A stretch of 64,000 nucleotides of DNA from Listeria cossartiae subsp. cossartiae (GTDB lineage Bacteria; Bacillota; Bacilli; Lactobacillales; Listeriaceae): the NCBI RefSeq assembly GCF_014224155.1, contig NZ_JAASUI010000001.1, positions 682,001-746,000 on the forward strand, read 5' to 3'. Position numbers and translations under genes: made by a program. The notes below the pieces were generated by a model, which was not told the DNA's origin, made no database searches, and was given only the letters and a program-made list of their open reading frames with translations. Positions 43,305 to 52,066 of the stretch are shown here, piece after piece; positions within the stretch are counted from its first letter, which is position 1; each line of letters starts with the position of its first letter.

Positions 43305-43348
43305 AAAAACCAGAAGTAGTTTTAAACTACTTCTGGTCTTTTTTTGGT
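43305..43348. terminator. Terminator between fabI and dltD
   Basis: AAAACCAGAAGTAG / CTACTTCTGGTCTTTTTTT is a near-perfect hairpin. It overlaps the last seven codons of dltD, so the dlt stop codon sits in the stem. Confidence 0.92.
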
Positions 43349-44601
43349 CCGTCTTCTGGATGTTCTTTAAAGTAATAATCTTTTGGTGTTGGTTTATAGT
43401 TTGTTTGGACCGGTTCTTTAACGAAATCAGCTAGTGCTTGGTCGATTTTTACCCAACCGCGCCAGCTTAAATGAATCGGATCTTCTAGGAAGAAAGATTC
43501 ATTTTGATATTCTTCTAGAGAGTAATAGCGGAAGCCTTGGCTCTCGATTTGTTGTTTTGTTTTAGCGTAATAACCATCTAAGCCTTGTTTGTTCATACCA
43601 ATGTAATCAATCCATTTTCCGTTGATAGGAGGGTTAATGAAGATAACGTCTGCGCCAGCTTTTTTGAATGCATCCATAAGTAGTTGCAAATCAGCAAACT
43701 CTGGAGATTGGTCATAACGTAAATCTTTACGACTATCTTTTAGTTCACCTTCAATTGGTTTGATTTTTTTCTGATAATACTTTTCTTTCACTTGGAATGG
43801 GTTATCACCAATACTTTTCTCACCAGTTTCTTTCGCTAGATCGTCAAGTTGTTTGTAATCTAAATTATCTGGAAGAGCTTTTAGGCCCTCATCTACACGA
43901 TCTTGTTTAGAACCAGAAACAGATTTTGATTCTAAATCGTCTTTACGTTCTAAAATTTTCAGTTCGATATTTCCAGCAACTTTTAGAAGTTTTGGATCAT
44001 GCGGTTTTTTAGGTCCTTTTGCAACAATGTTTTCAAGTAATTTCTTTAATGTAGAGTCGCTTTGAACCACTTGGAAAGTAAGTAAACGTTTAGCTGCGTA
44101 CCGACGTTCAGGCGTGTTTTTCGTATCTTCAAGTGCAAATTTGTATGCATGTAGAGGGGAGAAGTTAGCGCCAAACGATGGATCAGAAACGCCTTTTGGT
44201 TGGAACCATTGCGGAGATAAGATTACCGCTACTTTTTTGCCTTTTAAATCATCACCAAGTGCATTTACATCAAGGAAATGACTTAATGATTGTGTACCAG
44301 GACGACCAAGTAAGAATGGTGTATAGCCCTGATCATATTTTTTTGATACTACGCTAGGATGGAATGAATCGACACGAGAAAGCTCTGATGAACCATAGAT
44401 AGGTAAGTAGTTTCCTTCTTTTAAAGCTTCTTTCTGGATGTCTAAGCCTTGGATGACGTATTCGTTCATGGACGTAGCGCTTTCCTCTACCGTTTTAGAA
44501 GAAACGTGAGAGAATAAGCTGCTAGGTCCGAATAGAACGAAAAGGAAAACCGCGAATGCGACCATTAAAGGCCCAAATGTCATCCACAGCTTTTTTTTCA
44601 T
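43327..44601 (-). CDS. dltD: D-alanyl-lipoteichoic acid biosynthesis protein DltD
   Basis: DltD is the extracytoplasmic membrane-anchored enzyme of the D-alanylation pathway. The 424-aa protein has an N-terminal membrane segment (about 9-28). An SGNH-hydrolase-like domain follows, with the catalytic Ser in IYGSSELSRVDSFHP and a late DPIHLSWRGWVKID carrying Asp and His. It works with DltB to load D-Ala on teichoic acids, lowering surface negative charge and cationic-peptide sensitivity. It overlaps dltC by one base. Confidence 0.95.
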   Translation of the reverse strand: MKKKLWMTFGPLMVAFAVFLFVLFGPSSLFSHVSSKTVEESATSMNEYVIQGLDIQKEALKEGNYLPIYGSSELSRVDSFHPSVVSKKYDQGYTPFLLGRPGTQSLSHFLDVNALGDDLKGKKVAVILSPQWFQPKGVSDPSFGANFSPLHAYKFALEDTKNTPERRYAAKRLLTFQVVQSDSTLKKLLENIVAKGPKKPHDPKLLKVAGNIELKILERKDDLESKSVSGSKQDRVDEGLKALPDNLDYKQLDDLAKETGEKSIGDNPFQVKEKYYQKKIKPIEGELKDSRKDLRYDQSPEFADLQLLMDAFKKAGADVIFINPPINGKWIDYIGMNKQGLDGYYAKTKQQIESQGFRYYSLEEYQNESFFLEDPIHLSWRGWVKIDQALADFVKEPVQTNYKPTPKDYYFKEHPEDGPKKDQK

Positions 44602-44837
44602 TATTTTAGCGCCTCAAGTTGAGTAATGATCATTTCAGGAGTAGCCCATTCGTCGCGGTCAAATTCGGAAACGGGTACAGTAATATCTAGTCTTTCTTCA
44701 ATTTCGATTAATAGTTGAACAGTAGCCATAGAATCAAGTAAACCTTCATCGAATAATTTGATTTCTGTGTTTTGTACTACTTCATCAGTTTCTGTAATTT
44801 CTTCTAAGATTTCTAATACGTTTTCGCGAAAAGCCAT
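44601..44837 (-). CDS. dltC: D-alanyl carrier protein DltC
   Basis: This 78-aa acyl-carrier-like protein has a four-helix fold. The phosphopantetheine Ser sits in [15 protein letters not shown] (near residue 35). DltA loads D-alanine on its thiol and DltB passes it across. RBS AGGTGG lies about 7 bases before the ATG. Confidence 0.96.
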   Translation of the reverse strand: MAFRENVLEILEEITETDEVVQNTEIKLFDEGLLDSMATVQLLIEIEERLDITVPVSEFDRDEWATPEMIITQLEALK

Positions 44838-44862
44838 TTTAAATTACCACCTTTAGTTAGTT

Positions 44863-46047
44863 TTAAAAATTAATTTTATCTAAAATACCTGAGAAAATCA
44901 GGAATCCGAAACAAACAAATTGGAATGTAATGATAACGCCGATTACATAAGTTATTTTGTTTTTTGGATAGAATTTGTGTTTCTTGTTGAAGCGTTCGAT
45001 CAGGTCAAATCCGACAATTAATGTCGCTTGGTAAAGACCGTAAACGATGTAATACCAGTGAAGTCCGTGCCATACACCCATGATGAAAAAGTTAACGAAG
45101 TATGCTAGGTAGGCAATAGTGAACTTGCTCTTGAACCATTTCTTTTTTGTTACCCATAATACGAAACGCATAAATACATAATCGCGGAACCAGAATGAAA
45201 GCGTCATGTGCCAACGATTCCAGAACTCTTTAATATTTCGCGCTGCAAATGGTTTGTTAAAGTTCATTGGAGTTTGAATGCCGAGCAAGTAACTAACTCC
45301 GACTGCAAAGGCACTATAGCCGGCAAAGTCAAAGAATAAATACATACTATAAGCATACATGTAACCAAATAAATTCTTGGCTAAATCTACATTGTGTGAA
45401 ATCGCGATGTCTAGTGGAACAACAAAATGCTTGTTTACTAAGTAAGCGATAATGAATTTGTAGAGAAACCCGAGGAAGATAAGGAATATTCCTCGATTTA
45501 ATAAAGCAACATAAGCTTCTTTACTAGGCGGATTATCAATATCTTTTTTAAAGCGACGGAACCGATCAATCGGTCCGGATGAAATTGTTGGGAAGAATAG
45601 CAAGAAGCTAACAAAATCCCACGCGTTATATTGTTTAATCAAGTTATCGCGTATTTCAATTATCATTTGAGCCGCTTTAAATGTTAAGTAGGAAATCCCT
45701 AGGAAACCAACCATTGTTACATTGTCACCTAAAATTGGAACAACTTTAGAGATAACAAGCGGTAGGATGGAGAGAACCACTGCAACAACGAATACGCCGC
45801 CGTGATTCAGTTTTTTCTCCTGCCTGTAATGGAAGTAAAGTCTTACGAGAGCAAGCTGCCAGAAGACGAAGAAGATAAAAGTAGCTCCTTGTACTGGGCT
45901 TGCAGAGAACATAAAGTATAAAAATACGAGTGTTACAAAAGCATTATAAATTGGTAATCTTTTTCCTAACAAACCAGCTACTATGATAGGAATTAAAAAT
46001 AGTACAAGTACACCAAAATAAAGGATTGTACCGTATGGTAAACTCAC
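44863..46047 (-). CDS. dltB: MBOAT D-alanyl transferase DltB
   Basis: This 394-aa membrane O-acyltransferase has about 11 membrane segments. The catalytic His is in FFIMGVWHGLHWYYI (near 336), and the other family His region is FWNRWHMTLSFWFRDY. It moves D-Ala from DltC across the membrane. The GTG start at 46047 overlaps the dltA stop by 4 bases (GTGA), and GAGG lies 7 bases upstream, indicating coupling. Confidence 0.95.
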   Translation of the reverse strand: MSLPYGTILYFGVLVLFLIPIIVAGLLGKRLPIYNAFVTLVFLYFMFSASPVQGATFIFFVFWQLALVRLYFHYRQEKKLNHGGVFVVAVVLSILPLVISKVVPILGDNVTMVGFLGISYLTFKAAQMIIEIRDNLIKQYNAWDFVSFLLFFPTISSGPIDRFRRFKKDIDNPPSKEAYVALLNRGIFLIFLGFLYKFIIAYLVNKHFVVPLDIAISHNVDLAKNLFGYMYAYSMYLFFDFAGYSAFAVGVSYLLGIQTPMNFNKPFAARNIKEFWNRWHMTLSFWFRDYVFMRFVLWVTKKKWFKSKFTIAYLAYFVNFFIMGVWHGLHWYYIVYGLYQATLIVGFDLIERFNKKHKFYPKNKITYVIGVIITFQFVCFGFLIFSGILDKINF

Positions 46048-47576
46048 TTGTTAACCTCGCTATTAAGCGCTTTGCGGTCAATTTTGCCATTCATAGTCAA
46101 CGGGAACTCTGTCTTATAAATCCATTTTCTTGGAATCATGTATGCTGGCATAAATTCTTTGAGTTCATTTTTAATTGCTGCACTTAGCTGGTATTCTTTT
46201 TCGAAATCGTTGGCAGTTGGGATGACCTGAGCGACCAACATATCTACCTTTTCGTCTTTCATTTTAGGAATAATAGCGCAGTTTTGAATGTAACTTACTT
46301 TTTTAAGATTGTTTTCGATATCTTCTAGTTCGATTCGATAACCGTGAAGCTTAATTTGGAAATCAAGACGACCTTGGAAGAATAGATAACCATCTTTGAT
46401 AATACCGGAATCTCCAGTGTGATAAGCTTGGTAGCCTTTATAGTCAAAGAATACTTGGTCTGTTTTTTCAGGTTCGTTTAAATAACCTTTGGAAACACTA
46501 GCACCAATTAGGATGATTTCTCCTTTTTCACCATCTGGAAGAATTTCGCCAGTTTCTTGGTCTACGATGTGTAAACGCATATCTGGTTTAATTACGCCAA
46601 GTGGTAAGCTTGGATAAGCATCGATAAGCTCACGAGTTACTTTTACTTGCGTTACAGCAACGGTTGCTTCAGTAGGGCCGTAAGTGTTGTAGATGACTGC
46701 ATCTGGGAAACGATCAAGTAGTTCAGTTGCTGTTTTCTTAGCAAGTACTTCACCGCAGAATAAGAAGCGAGTCAAACTTGGGTTATTTTCTTGGTTAAAG
46801 TTCTCATCTAGTAAGCACAAGTCTGCGAAAGATGGAGTGGAAACCCAAACGTCAAAGTTTTGCGCAGGAATTTCACGGTATAAATCTTTCATGTTAGCAG
46901 TAATTGTTTTATCAAGCGGTACAAGCGTTCCGCCGGATAGTAAGCTTGGATATAAATCCATAACAGATAAGTCGAACGAGAATGGCGCTTGGTTTAAGAA
47001 GCGTAATCCTTGTCTTAAAGAAAAATCTTGTAGGATCCAGTTACTAAAGCTTACTAGGTTATTTTGGCTGATTTGAACGCCTTTAGGATTTCCAGTACTT
47101 CCGGATGTGTAAATAATATAGTAGTTATCGTCATTTTTTACACATTCAGCTTTATCTGGCACTTCTTCAAAATGTTTTTCTAAAGCGTCCATTAGTTGTT
47201 CTTGTGATAATACAGGGCAACCAGTAATGGTAAGGTTGCTTGGTAATTCTTCTGTGCAAATAAACATAGAAGGATCCGCTGCTTTTTTAATTTGTTCTAT
47301 ACGTTCAACTGGCATAGAAACATCTACTGGAACATAAGCTCGACCTGATTTGATAGCGCCTAAAAATGCAACTAGCATTAATGGAGACATGTGTCCGTAG
47401 ACGATAATAGGTTTTTCTTTGTCAGTATTTAGATTTTTTAGTAGAAAAGAGCCAAATGCATCGGATTGCCGTTTTAATTCTTTGTAGGAAAGACGTGTGC
47501 CGGCATATTCGTAGCAAGGGAAATCCGGTGTCTTTTCTGCCCATGCATCAATTCTTTCGATGATACTCGTTGTCAT
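46044..47576 (-). CDS. dltA: D-alanine--D-alanyl carrier protein ligase DltA
   Basis: DltA activates D-alanine with ATP and loads it on DltC. The 510-aa adenylate-forming enzyme has core motifs IIYTSGSTGNPKGVQ (A3), YNTYGPTEATVAVT (A5), YHTGDSG (A7), RLDFQIKLHGYRIEL (A8) and NGKIDRKAL (A10 Lys). I chose the ATG at 47576 (GGGA 9 bases upstream; this gives 510 aa, matching known Listeria DltA). An in-frame ATG at 47591 with AAAGGA at a longer spacing is possible. Confidence 0.94.
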   Translation of the reverse strand: MTTSIIERIDAWAEKTPDFPCYEYAGTRLSYKELKRQSDAFGSFLLKNLNTDKEKPIIVYGHMSPLMLVAFLGAIKSGRAYVPVDVSMPVERIEQIKKAADPSMFICTEELPSNLTITGCPVLSQEQLMDALEKHFEEVPDKAECVKNDDNYYIIYTSGSTGNPKGVQISQNNLVSFSNWILQDFSLRQGLRFLNQAPFSFDLSVMDLYPSLLSGGTLVPLDKTITANMKDLYREIPAQNFDVWVSTPSFADLCLLDENFNQENNPSLTRFLFCGEVLAKKTATELLDRFPDAVIYNTYGPTEATVAVTQVKVTRELIDAYPSLPLGVIKPDMRLHIVDQETGEILPDGEKGEIILIGASVSKGYLNEPEKTDQVFFDYKGYQAYHTGDSGIIKDGYLFFQGRLDFQIKLHGYRIELEDIENNLKKVSYIQNCAIIPKMKDEKVDMLVAQVIPTANDFEKEYQLSAAIKNELKEFMPAYMIPRKWIYKTEFPLTMNGKIDRKALNSEVNK

Positions 47577-47613
47577 AATTGATATTCCCATTTTTTAACA
47601 GTCCTTTCTTTTT

Positions 47614-47760
47614 TTAGAATTCGTTGTAAATGAATTTCGCACCTTCAGGGTTTTTGAAACCATAAAACCAAAGCAATCCAAGCAGAATAGCTAAGTAGAA
47701 AACAGTTTTCATAGTAAAGATAGTCGCTGGATGATGCAAAAATAGTTTTACTCTGTTCAT
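47614..47760 (-). CDS. dltX: DltX, small membrane component of D-alanylation
   Basis: This 48-aa ORF is the first gene of the dlt operon. It has a single hydrophobic segment (residues about 17-34) and the conserved C-terminal EGAKFIYNEF, in which the Tyr near the end is the residue loaded with D-Ala in current models of DltX. The start ATG at 47760 has GAGGTGG about 5 bases upstream. It ends 37 bases before dltA. It was missed by length-limited gene finding. Confidence 0.93.
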   Translation of the reverse strand: MNRVKLFLHHPATIFTMKTVFYLAILLGLLWFYGFKNPEGAKFIYNEF

Positions 47761-47823
47761 AAATCCACCTCTTTATTATTTCAGTTGTGTTACAAATATT
47801 AAAAATAAACGTTTAATACTTAC

Positions 47824-47869
47824 TTACTGTAATACATCTGTCTTTAAATGTCTAATTACATTTTTGTAA
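47824..47869. promoter_or_regulatory. Inverted repeats upstream of the dlt operon
   Basis: TTACA-TTTT-TGTAA (47856-47869) and TTAC-T-GTAA (47824-47832) lie in the 211-base gap between dltX and rpiA. L. monocytogenes dlt is under the VirRS two-component system, so these are candidate VirR sites (inference). Confidence 0.4.
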
Positions 47870-47971
47870 GGTTAGAAAAATAATGATGTTTTGAACTTAA
47901 AAGTAACAGCGAGTATAATGAAACAATAGATATAGCAAGGCTTTAATGCGAAGAACGGAGGAGGAGAAAGG

Positions 47972-48643
47972 ATGAACCAAAAGAAAATGGCTGGAGAAAA
48001 AGCGTGTGAATGGGTTAAAGATGGCATGATTGTGGGGCTTGGAACGGGGAGTACGGTATATTACACGATTGAAAAATTAGGTGAAATGGTCGCGAATGGC
48101 TTACAAATCACCGGGGTTGCTACTTCCGAAGAAACAGCAAAACAAGCAGAAAAGCTAGGAATACCATTAAAATCGTTAAATGATGTGACAGAAATTGATG
48201 CCACTATTGATGGTGCAGATGAGGTGGATGCCGATTTTCAAGGGATAAAAGGTGGCGGTGGGGCACTTTTGCGTGAAAAGATGGTTGCGAATGCGAGTTT
48301 GAAAAATATTTGGGTTGTGAGCGAGGAGAAGCTTGTAAGGAACCTAGGTGAATTTCCGTTGCCATTAGAGGTAATTCCTTTTGGATGGAAGCAAATTCAG
48401 CGAGAACTTGAAAAAGACGCTATAGAAACGAATTTGCGGAAACATGCTTCTGGTGAAGTGTATGTGACAAACAATGGTAACTATATTTTGGATATCGTCA
48501 ATCAAACATTCACGGATACGGCAATGTGGCAAGAAAAGTTAGCGCAAATTCCGGGAGTTGTGGAACATGGTTTATTTCTTAATTATGTAGACCTGATTAT
48601 TTGTGGAAAAGCGAACGGGGAAATAGAGCTCATAAAAAAATAG
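47972..48643 (+). CDS. rpiA: Ribose-5-phosphate isomerase A
   Basis: RpiA interconverts ribulose-5-P and ribose-5-P in the pentose phosphate pathway. The 223-aa enzyme has VGLGTGSTVYYTI (phosphate loop), the catalytic Asp in DATIDGADEVD, KGGGGALLREK and a late FLNYVDLIICGKANG. RBS GGAGGAG lies 8 bases before the ATG. It is divergent from dlt and convergent with the acetyltransferase. Confidence 0.95.
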   Translation: MNQKKMAGEKACEWVKDGMIVGLGTGSTVYYTIEKLGEMVANGLQITGVATSEETAKQAEKLGIPLKSLNDVTEIDATIDGADEVDADFQGIKGGGGALLREKMVANASLKNIWVVSEEKLVRNLGEFPLPLEVIPFGWKQIQRELEKDAIETNLRKHASGEVYVTNNGNYILDIVNQTFTDTAMWQEKLAQIPGVVEHGLFLNYVDLIICGKANGEIELIKK

Positions 48644-48677
48644 TTATTTCTTCTATATAAAAGAAATAACTATCTTC
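48640..48677. terminator. Terminator between rpiA and the GNAT gene
   Basis: ATAGTTATTTCTT / AAGAAATAACTAT is a near-perfect hairpin between convergent genes, with AT-rich flanks and only short T runs. Confidence 0.75.
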
Positions 48678-48680
48678 CTA

Positions 48681-49112
48681 TCATATTGTTTTTTTCATTT
48701 CTTTGTGTTCAATGCCTGCATCAAGGAATAAATCCGAGCAAGTTTCGTAGCCGAGTTTTTCATAGAAGGGGATCGCAGTAACTTGTGCGCCTAATTTTAG
48801 CTTAGTTAAGCCACGTGTTTTTGCTTCGGCTTCAATGGCTTCCATAATTCTGCGGCCGCTACCAGTGCCTCGAGCTATTTTCTGAGTGCAAATGCGTTCG
48901 ACCTTGCCGTAACCATCTGTCACGCGAAATCTGCCTGTTGCAAGCGGTGTGCCGTCCTCTGCGTAATCCACAAACATGACAACGGAGTCCATTTTATCGA
49001 ATTCATCCCATTCTAGCGCGGGATCAACGTGTTGCTCGACGACAAATACGTCGTTTCTAATTTTTAATGCGGCTTGTTTGCCGATGTCATCTGTTACTTT
49101 CTTTACGGTCAA
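48681..49112 (-). CDS. GNAT-family N-acetyltransferase (YjcF-like)
   Basis: This 143-aa acetyltransferase has an N-terminal ALKIRNDVFVVEQHVDPALEWDEFD and the acetyl-CoA loop IARGTGSGRRIMEAIEAEA (R/QxxGxG/A form). The end IPFYEKLGYE is the classic GNAT last strand. The opening resembles ElaA/YjcF proteins. It sits 17 bases downstream of the esterase gene, as B. subtilis yjcF lies near yjcH. Substrate unknown. Confidence 0.86.
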   Translation of the reverse strand: MTVKKVTDDIGKQAALKIRNDVFVVEQHVDPALEWDEFDKMDSVVMFVDYAEDGTPLATGRFRVTDGYGKVERICTQKIARGTGSGRRIMEAIEAEAKTRGLTKLKLGAQVTAIPFYEKLGYETCSDLFLDAGIEHKEMKKTI

Positions 49113-49129
49113 GTTGTTTCCGTCCTTTC

Positions 49130-49879
49130 TTATGCGCGCATGCTTTCTAAATCAAATGTATTTACTGGAAGCATAAACTGCAAAGAATCTTTGATAAATG
49201 GCTGCCAGTATTTCCAGCGATGGTCGCCGTTAAATACATGGAAATAATAATCAAACCCACGAGCGGTTAAAATTTGTTCTAAAGATTTATTTGATGAGAG
49301 GAAATCGAGCACTTCATTTCCAGTCGTTTCGACAGCGGTTTCTTGGTCGCCAATTATATGGAAGATTTTCACTTTTGCAGGGTCGACTTTTTCGGCAAGT
49401 GTAAGGATTGTATCGTCCACATATGGCGAATGTAGAATCACGTTGCCGAATGTAAATGGAAATAGTAGCGCTGCTTTTAAGGAAACGGATGCTCCGAGTG
49501 AGTCACCCATCAGGAATCTACTAGTTGGCATTTGGAAAGAAGGGAAGCGTTCTTCAAGATAAGGAACAAGTTCAAATGCTAAGAACCGGATATACGCTTC
49601 ATTTTGTTTACCATCGGGATGATATTTTTCGCGTCGATCCATGACAGTTTTGTAAGGGATACCAATGAAAATGGCTTTTTGAATCTGCTCGGTTACCGCT
49701 AATTCTTCGGAGTGTCGCGCAAGTTTACCAAACTGAAAATAATCTTTTCCATCTTGTACAATAAATAGAGGATATTTGTAAAGTGGCGAAAAATCAGGTG
49801 GCAAGCAAATAATTAAATCAAGTTCCTCTCCTAGCGATTTACTATAAAATTTCTCATCCAACATTTTGTGAGCTGTCAT
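49130..49879 (-). CDS. Esterase family protein (YjcH-like alpha/beta hydrolase)
   Basis: This 249-aa cytosolic hydrolase of the esterase D (Fes-like) superfamily has a nucleophile elbow MGDSLGASVSLKAAL, an acid residue region IFHIIGDQE, and the catalytic His in HVFNGDHRWKYW. The ATG at 49879 has GGAG about 10 bases upstream; longer in-frame starts at 49885 and 49906 are less likely. Cell role unknown. Confidence 0.84.
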   Translation of the reverse strand: MTAHKMLDEKFYSKSLGEELDLIICLPPDFSPLYKYPLFIVQDGKDYFQFGKLARHSEELAVTEQIQKAIFIGIPYKTVMDRREKYHPDGKQNEAYIRFLAFELVPYLEERFPSFQMPTSRFLMGDSLGASVSLKAALLFPFTFGNVILHSPYVDDTILTLAEKVDPAKVKIFHIIGDQETAVETTGNEVLDFLSSNKSLEQILTARGFDYYFHVFNGDHRWKYWQPFIKDSLQFMLPVNTFDLESMRA

Positions 49880-49983
49880 TTTCATTCTCTCCTTTCTTGA
49901 AATCATTCCTTCTAAGGTGATTGTTTTTTGAAAAGTTACTCTATTTTAGCATGAATTACGTTAAAAGAAAGAACATTTTGCCT

Positions 49984-49998
49984 ATTTATTAGAAAATT
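49984..49998. promoter_or_regulatory. Putative CodY box upstream of ilvE
   Basis: ATTTATTAGAAAATT matches the CodY consensus AATTTTCWGAAAATT at 12 of 15 positions. It lies about 50 bases upstream of a -10-like TATACT (50044-50049) and before a branched-chain amino acid gene, a usual CodY target class. Confidence 0.45.
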
Positions 49999-50095
49999 TT
50001 TCTTTTTCGCGGGACTTCACTGCAATAATGCTGTTTATTGTGCTATACTGAAACATACAATAATTCTGTTTAAAGATAGAAAGTGGGGATTTTGA

Positions 50096-51115
50096 ATGAG
50101 TAAAGATATTGACTGGAGTAATTTAGGATTTAGTTATATTAAGACGGACAAACGTTACATTTCTTATTGGAAAGACGGGGAATGGGACGAGGGTGCGCTA
50201 ACAGAAGACAATACGCTACACATTAGCGAGGGTTCAACAGCGCTTCACTACGGCCAACAATGTTTTGAAGGTTTAAAAGCATATCGTTGTAAGGACGGCT
50301 CGATTAATCTTTTCCGCCCAGATCGTAATGCTGCGCGAATTCAAAAAAGTTGTGAGCGTTTATTAATGCCACATATCCCTACAGAAAAATTTATTGATGC
50401 AGTGATGCAAGTTGTTCGTGCGAATGAAGAATTTGTGCCGCCATATGGTACTGGTGCAACGCTTTATTTACGCCCATTTGTTATTGGTGTTGGCGATAAT
50501 ATCGGTGTTCACGCAGCGCCAGAGTATATTTTCTCTATTTTCTGCTCGCCAGTGGGACCATATTTCAAAGGTGGAATGGCGCCGACAAACTTTGTCGTGT
50601 CTGATTTTGACCGTGCCGCTCCAAATGGTACAGGTGCCGCAAAAGTAGGCGGAAACTATGCCGCAAGTTTGCTACCAGGTCAAGCTGCCAAAGCACGTAA
50701 TTTTGGCGATTGTATTTATTTAGATCCTGCTACACATACAAAAATTGAAGAAGTTGGTTCTGCTAATTTCTTTGGTATTACAAAAGATGATAAATTTGTC
50801 ACACCGTATTCTCCTTCTATTTTGCCAAGTATCACGAAGTATTCGCTGCTTTATTTGGCGGAGCATCGTTTAGGCTTAGAAGCAGTGGAAGGCGATGTGT
50901 ATATTGATAAGCTAGATGAGTTTAAAGAAGCTGGAGCATGTGGAACAGCGGCCGTTATTACTCCGATTGGTGGTATTCAAACGAAAGATGATTTCCATGT
51001 ATTCCATAGCGAAACGGAAGTAGGACCAGTAACAAAACGTTTATTCGATGAACTTTGCGGCATTCAATTTGGTGATATTGAAGCTCCAGAAGGCTGGATT
51101 TATAAAGTAAAATAA
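50096..51115 (+). CDS. ilvE: Branched-chain amino-acid aminotransferase
   Basis: IlvE is the PLP enzyme for the last step of Leu/Ile/Val synthesis and the first step of their breakdown. The 339-aa fold-type IV protein has YGQQCFEGLKAYRCKDGSI, LYLRPFVIGVG, the PLP Lys in AAKVGGNYAASL (near residue 185), IEEVGSANFF and GACGTAAVITPI. It has its own promoter region with a possible CodY site, and a terminator follows. Confidence 0.95.
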   Translation: MSKDIDWSNLGFSYIKTDKRYISYWKDGEWDEGALTEDNTLHISEGSTALHYGQQCFEGLKAYRCKDGSINLFRPDRNAARIQKSCERLLMPHIPTEKFIDAVMQVVRANEEFVPPYGTGATLYLRPFVIGVGDNIGVHAAPEYIFSIFCSPVGPYFKGGMAPTNFVVSDFDRAAPNGTGAAKVGGNYAASLLPGQAAKARNFGDCIYLDPATHTKIEEVGSANFFGITKDDKFVTPYSPSILPSITKYSLLYLAEHRLGLEAVEGDVYIDKLDEFKEAGACGTAAVITPIGGIQTKDDFHVFHSETEVGPVTKRLFDELCGIQFGDIEAPEGWIYKVK

Positions 51116-51120
51116 TGCTA

Positions 51121-51149
51121 AACCGTCCGTTTTTGCGGGCGGTTTTTTG
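51121..51149 (+). terminator. Terminator after ilvE
   Basis: AACCGTCCG / CGGGCGGTT (one G-U) followed by TTTTTT. Confidence 0.88.
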
Positions 51150-51191
51150 TAGGAGTCATTTCCGATAGTTAAATTGGGAGTGACTTTTTTA

Positions 51192-51220
51192 TTGACATAA
51201 TATCAACTCGGTGTTACTAT
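51192..51220 (+). promoter_or_regulatory. SigA promoter of the ABC exporter operon
   Basis: Perfect TTGACA (51192-51197), 17 bases, TACTAT (51215-51220). A long 80-base leader with repeats follows. Confidence 0.75.
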
Positions 51221-51230
51221 GCAGTAGTAA
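51214..51230. promoter_or_regulatory. Dyad operator over the exporter -10 box
   Basis: TTACTA-TGCAG-TAGTAA is a perfect 6-bp inverted repeat covering the -10. A related GTGTTACTGAGTAGTG recurs at 51250-51265, also as GTGTTACT...AGTAGT in direct orientation. A regulator encoded elsewhere (for example a PadR- or GntR-type protein) is implied, since none is in the operon. Confidence 0.55.
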
Positions 51231-51301
51231 TAAGTGATACAGAATACCTGTGTTACTGAGTAGTGGGGTTTAATAAAAAATGGAAAGAAGGTTGTATTCA
51301 A

Positions 51302-52066
51302 ATGAAAGAAGTGATGATTAAAGCCACGGGTTTGGAAAAATCATTTAAGAAAACAGAAGTCTTAAAAGGTGTGGATTTCGAAGTGAAGCGCGGCGAAATT
51401 TTTGCATTGCTTGGTTCGAATGGTGCAGGTAAGACGACAACCATCCAAATTTTAGCGACTCTTTTAAAAGCAGATAATGGTAATGCAAGCGTCTCTAATT
51501 TTGATGTGAGAAAAGAGCCTGAGAAAGTTCGCGAGCACATTAGTCTGACAGGACAATTTGCGGCTGTAGACGGTCTTTTGACAGGACGAGAAAATATTTT
51601 ATTAATTGCTAAACTGCGAGGGGAGAAGAATCCGACACAGACCACGAATGATTTACTAGCGCGTTTTGGACTTGAAAAAGCGGCGGACCGACGTGCGGAC
51701 ACTTATTCTGGAGGGATGACACGACGACTAGATATTGCTATGAGTTTAGTTGGCGCTCCGGATGTGATTTTCCTTGATGAGCCCACTACTGGGCTTGATC
51801 CTGAGGGGCGAATCGAAGTTTGGAAAACGATTAAGGCGCTTTCGGACGGAGGAACAACCATCTTACTAACAACACAATATTTAGACGAGGCAGAACAGTT
51901 GGCTGATCGAATTGCTATTTTACACGGTGGAACAATTATTGCAAATGGAACTTTAATGGAACTTAAAAAATTGTTCCCACCTGCTGAAGTTGAATACGTC
52001 GAAAAACAACCATCTTTGGAAGAAATTTTCCTAGCAATTATTAATGGGAAGGAGGAAGTAAAATGA
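51302..52066 (+). CDS. ABC transporter ATP-binding protein (daunorubicin-resistance type)
   Basis: This 254-aa ATPase subunit has Walker A LLGSNGAGKTTT near residue 40, the signature TYSGGMTRRLDIA, Walker B VIFLDEPTTGLDPEGR and H-loop LLTTQYLDEAEQLADR, with the DrrA-like short C-terminal extension. The ATG at 51302 follows GAAGGTTG. An in-frame GTG/ATG upstream at 51263 falls beyond the leader repeats and is less likely. It overlaps the permease gene by 4 bases. Confidence 0.9.
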   Translation: MKEVMIKATGLEKSFKKTEVLKGVDFEVKRGEIFALLGSNGAGKTTTIQILATLLKADNGNASVSNFDVRKEPEKVREHISLTGQFAAVDGLLTGRENILLIAKLRGEKNPTQTTNDLLARFGLEKAADRRADTYSGGMTRRLDIAMSLVGAPDVIFLDEPTTGLDPEGRIEVWKTIKALSDGGTTILLTTQYLDEAEQLADRIAILHGGTIIANGTLMELKKLFPPAEVEYVEKQPSLEEIFLAIINGKEEVK

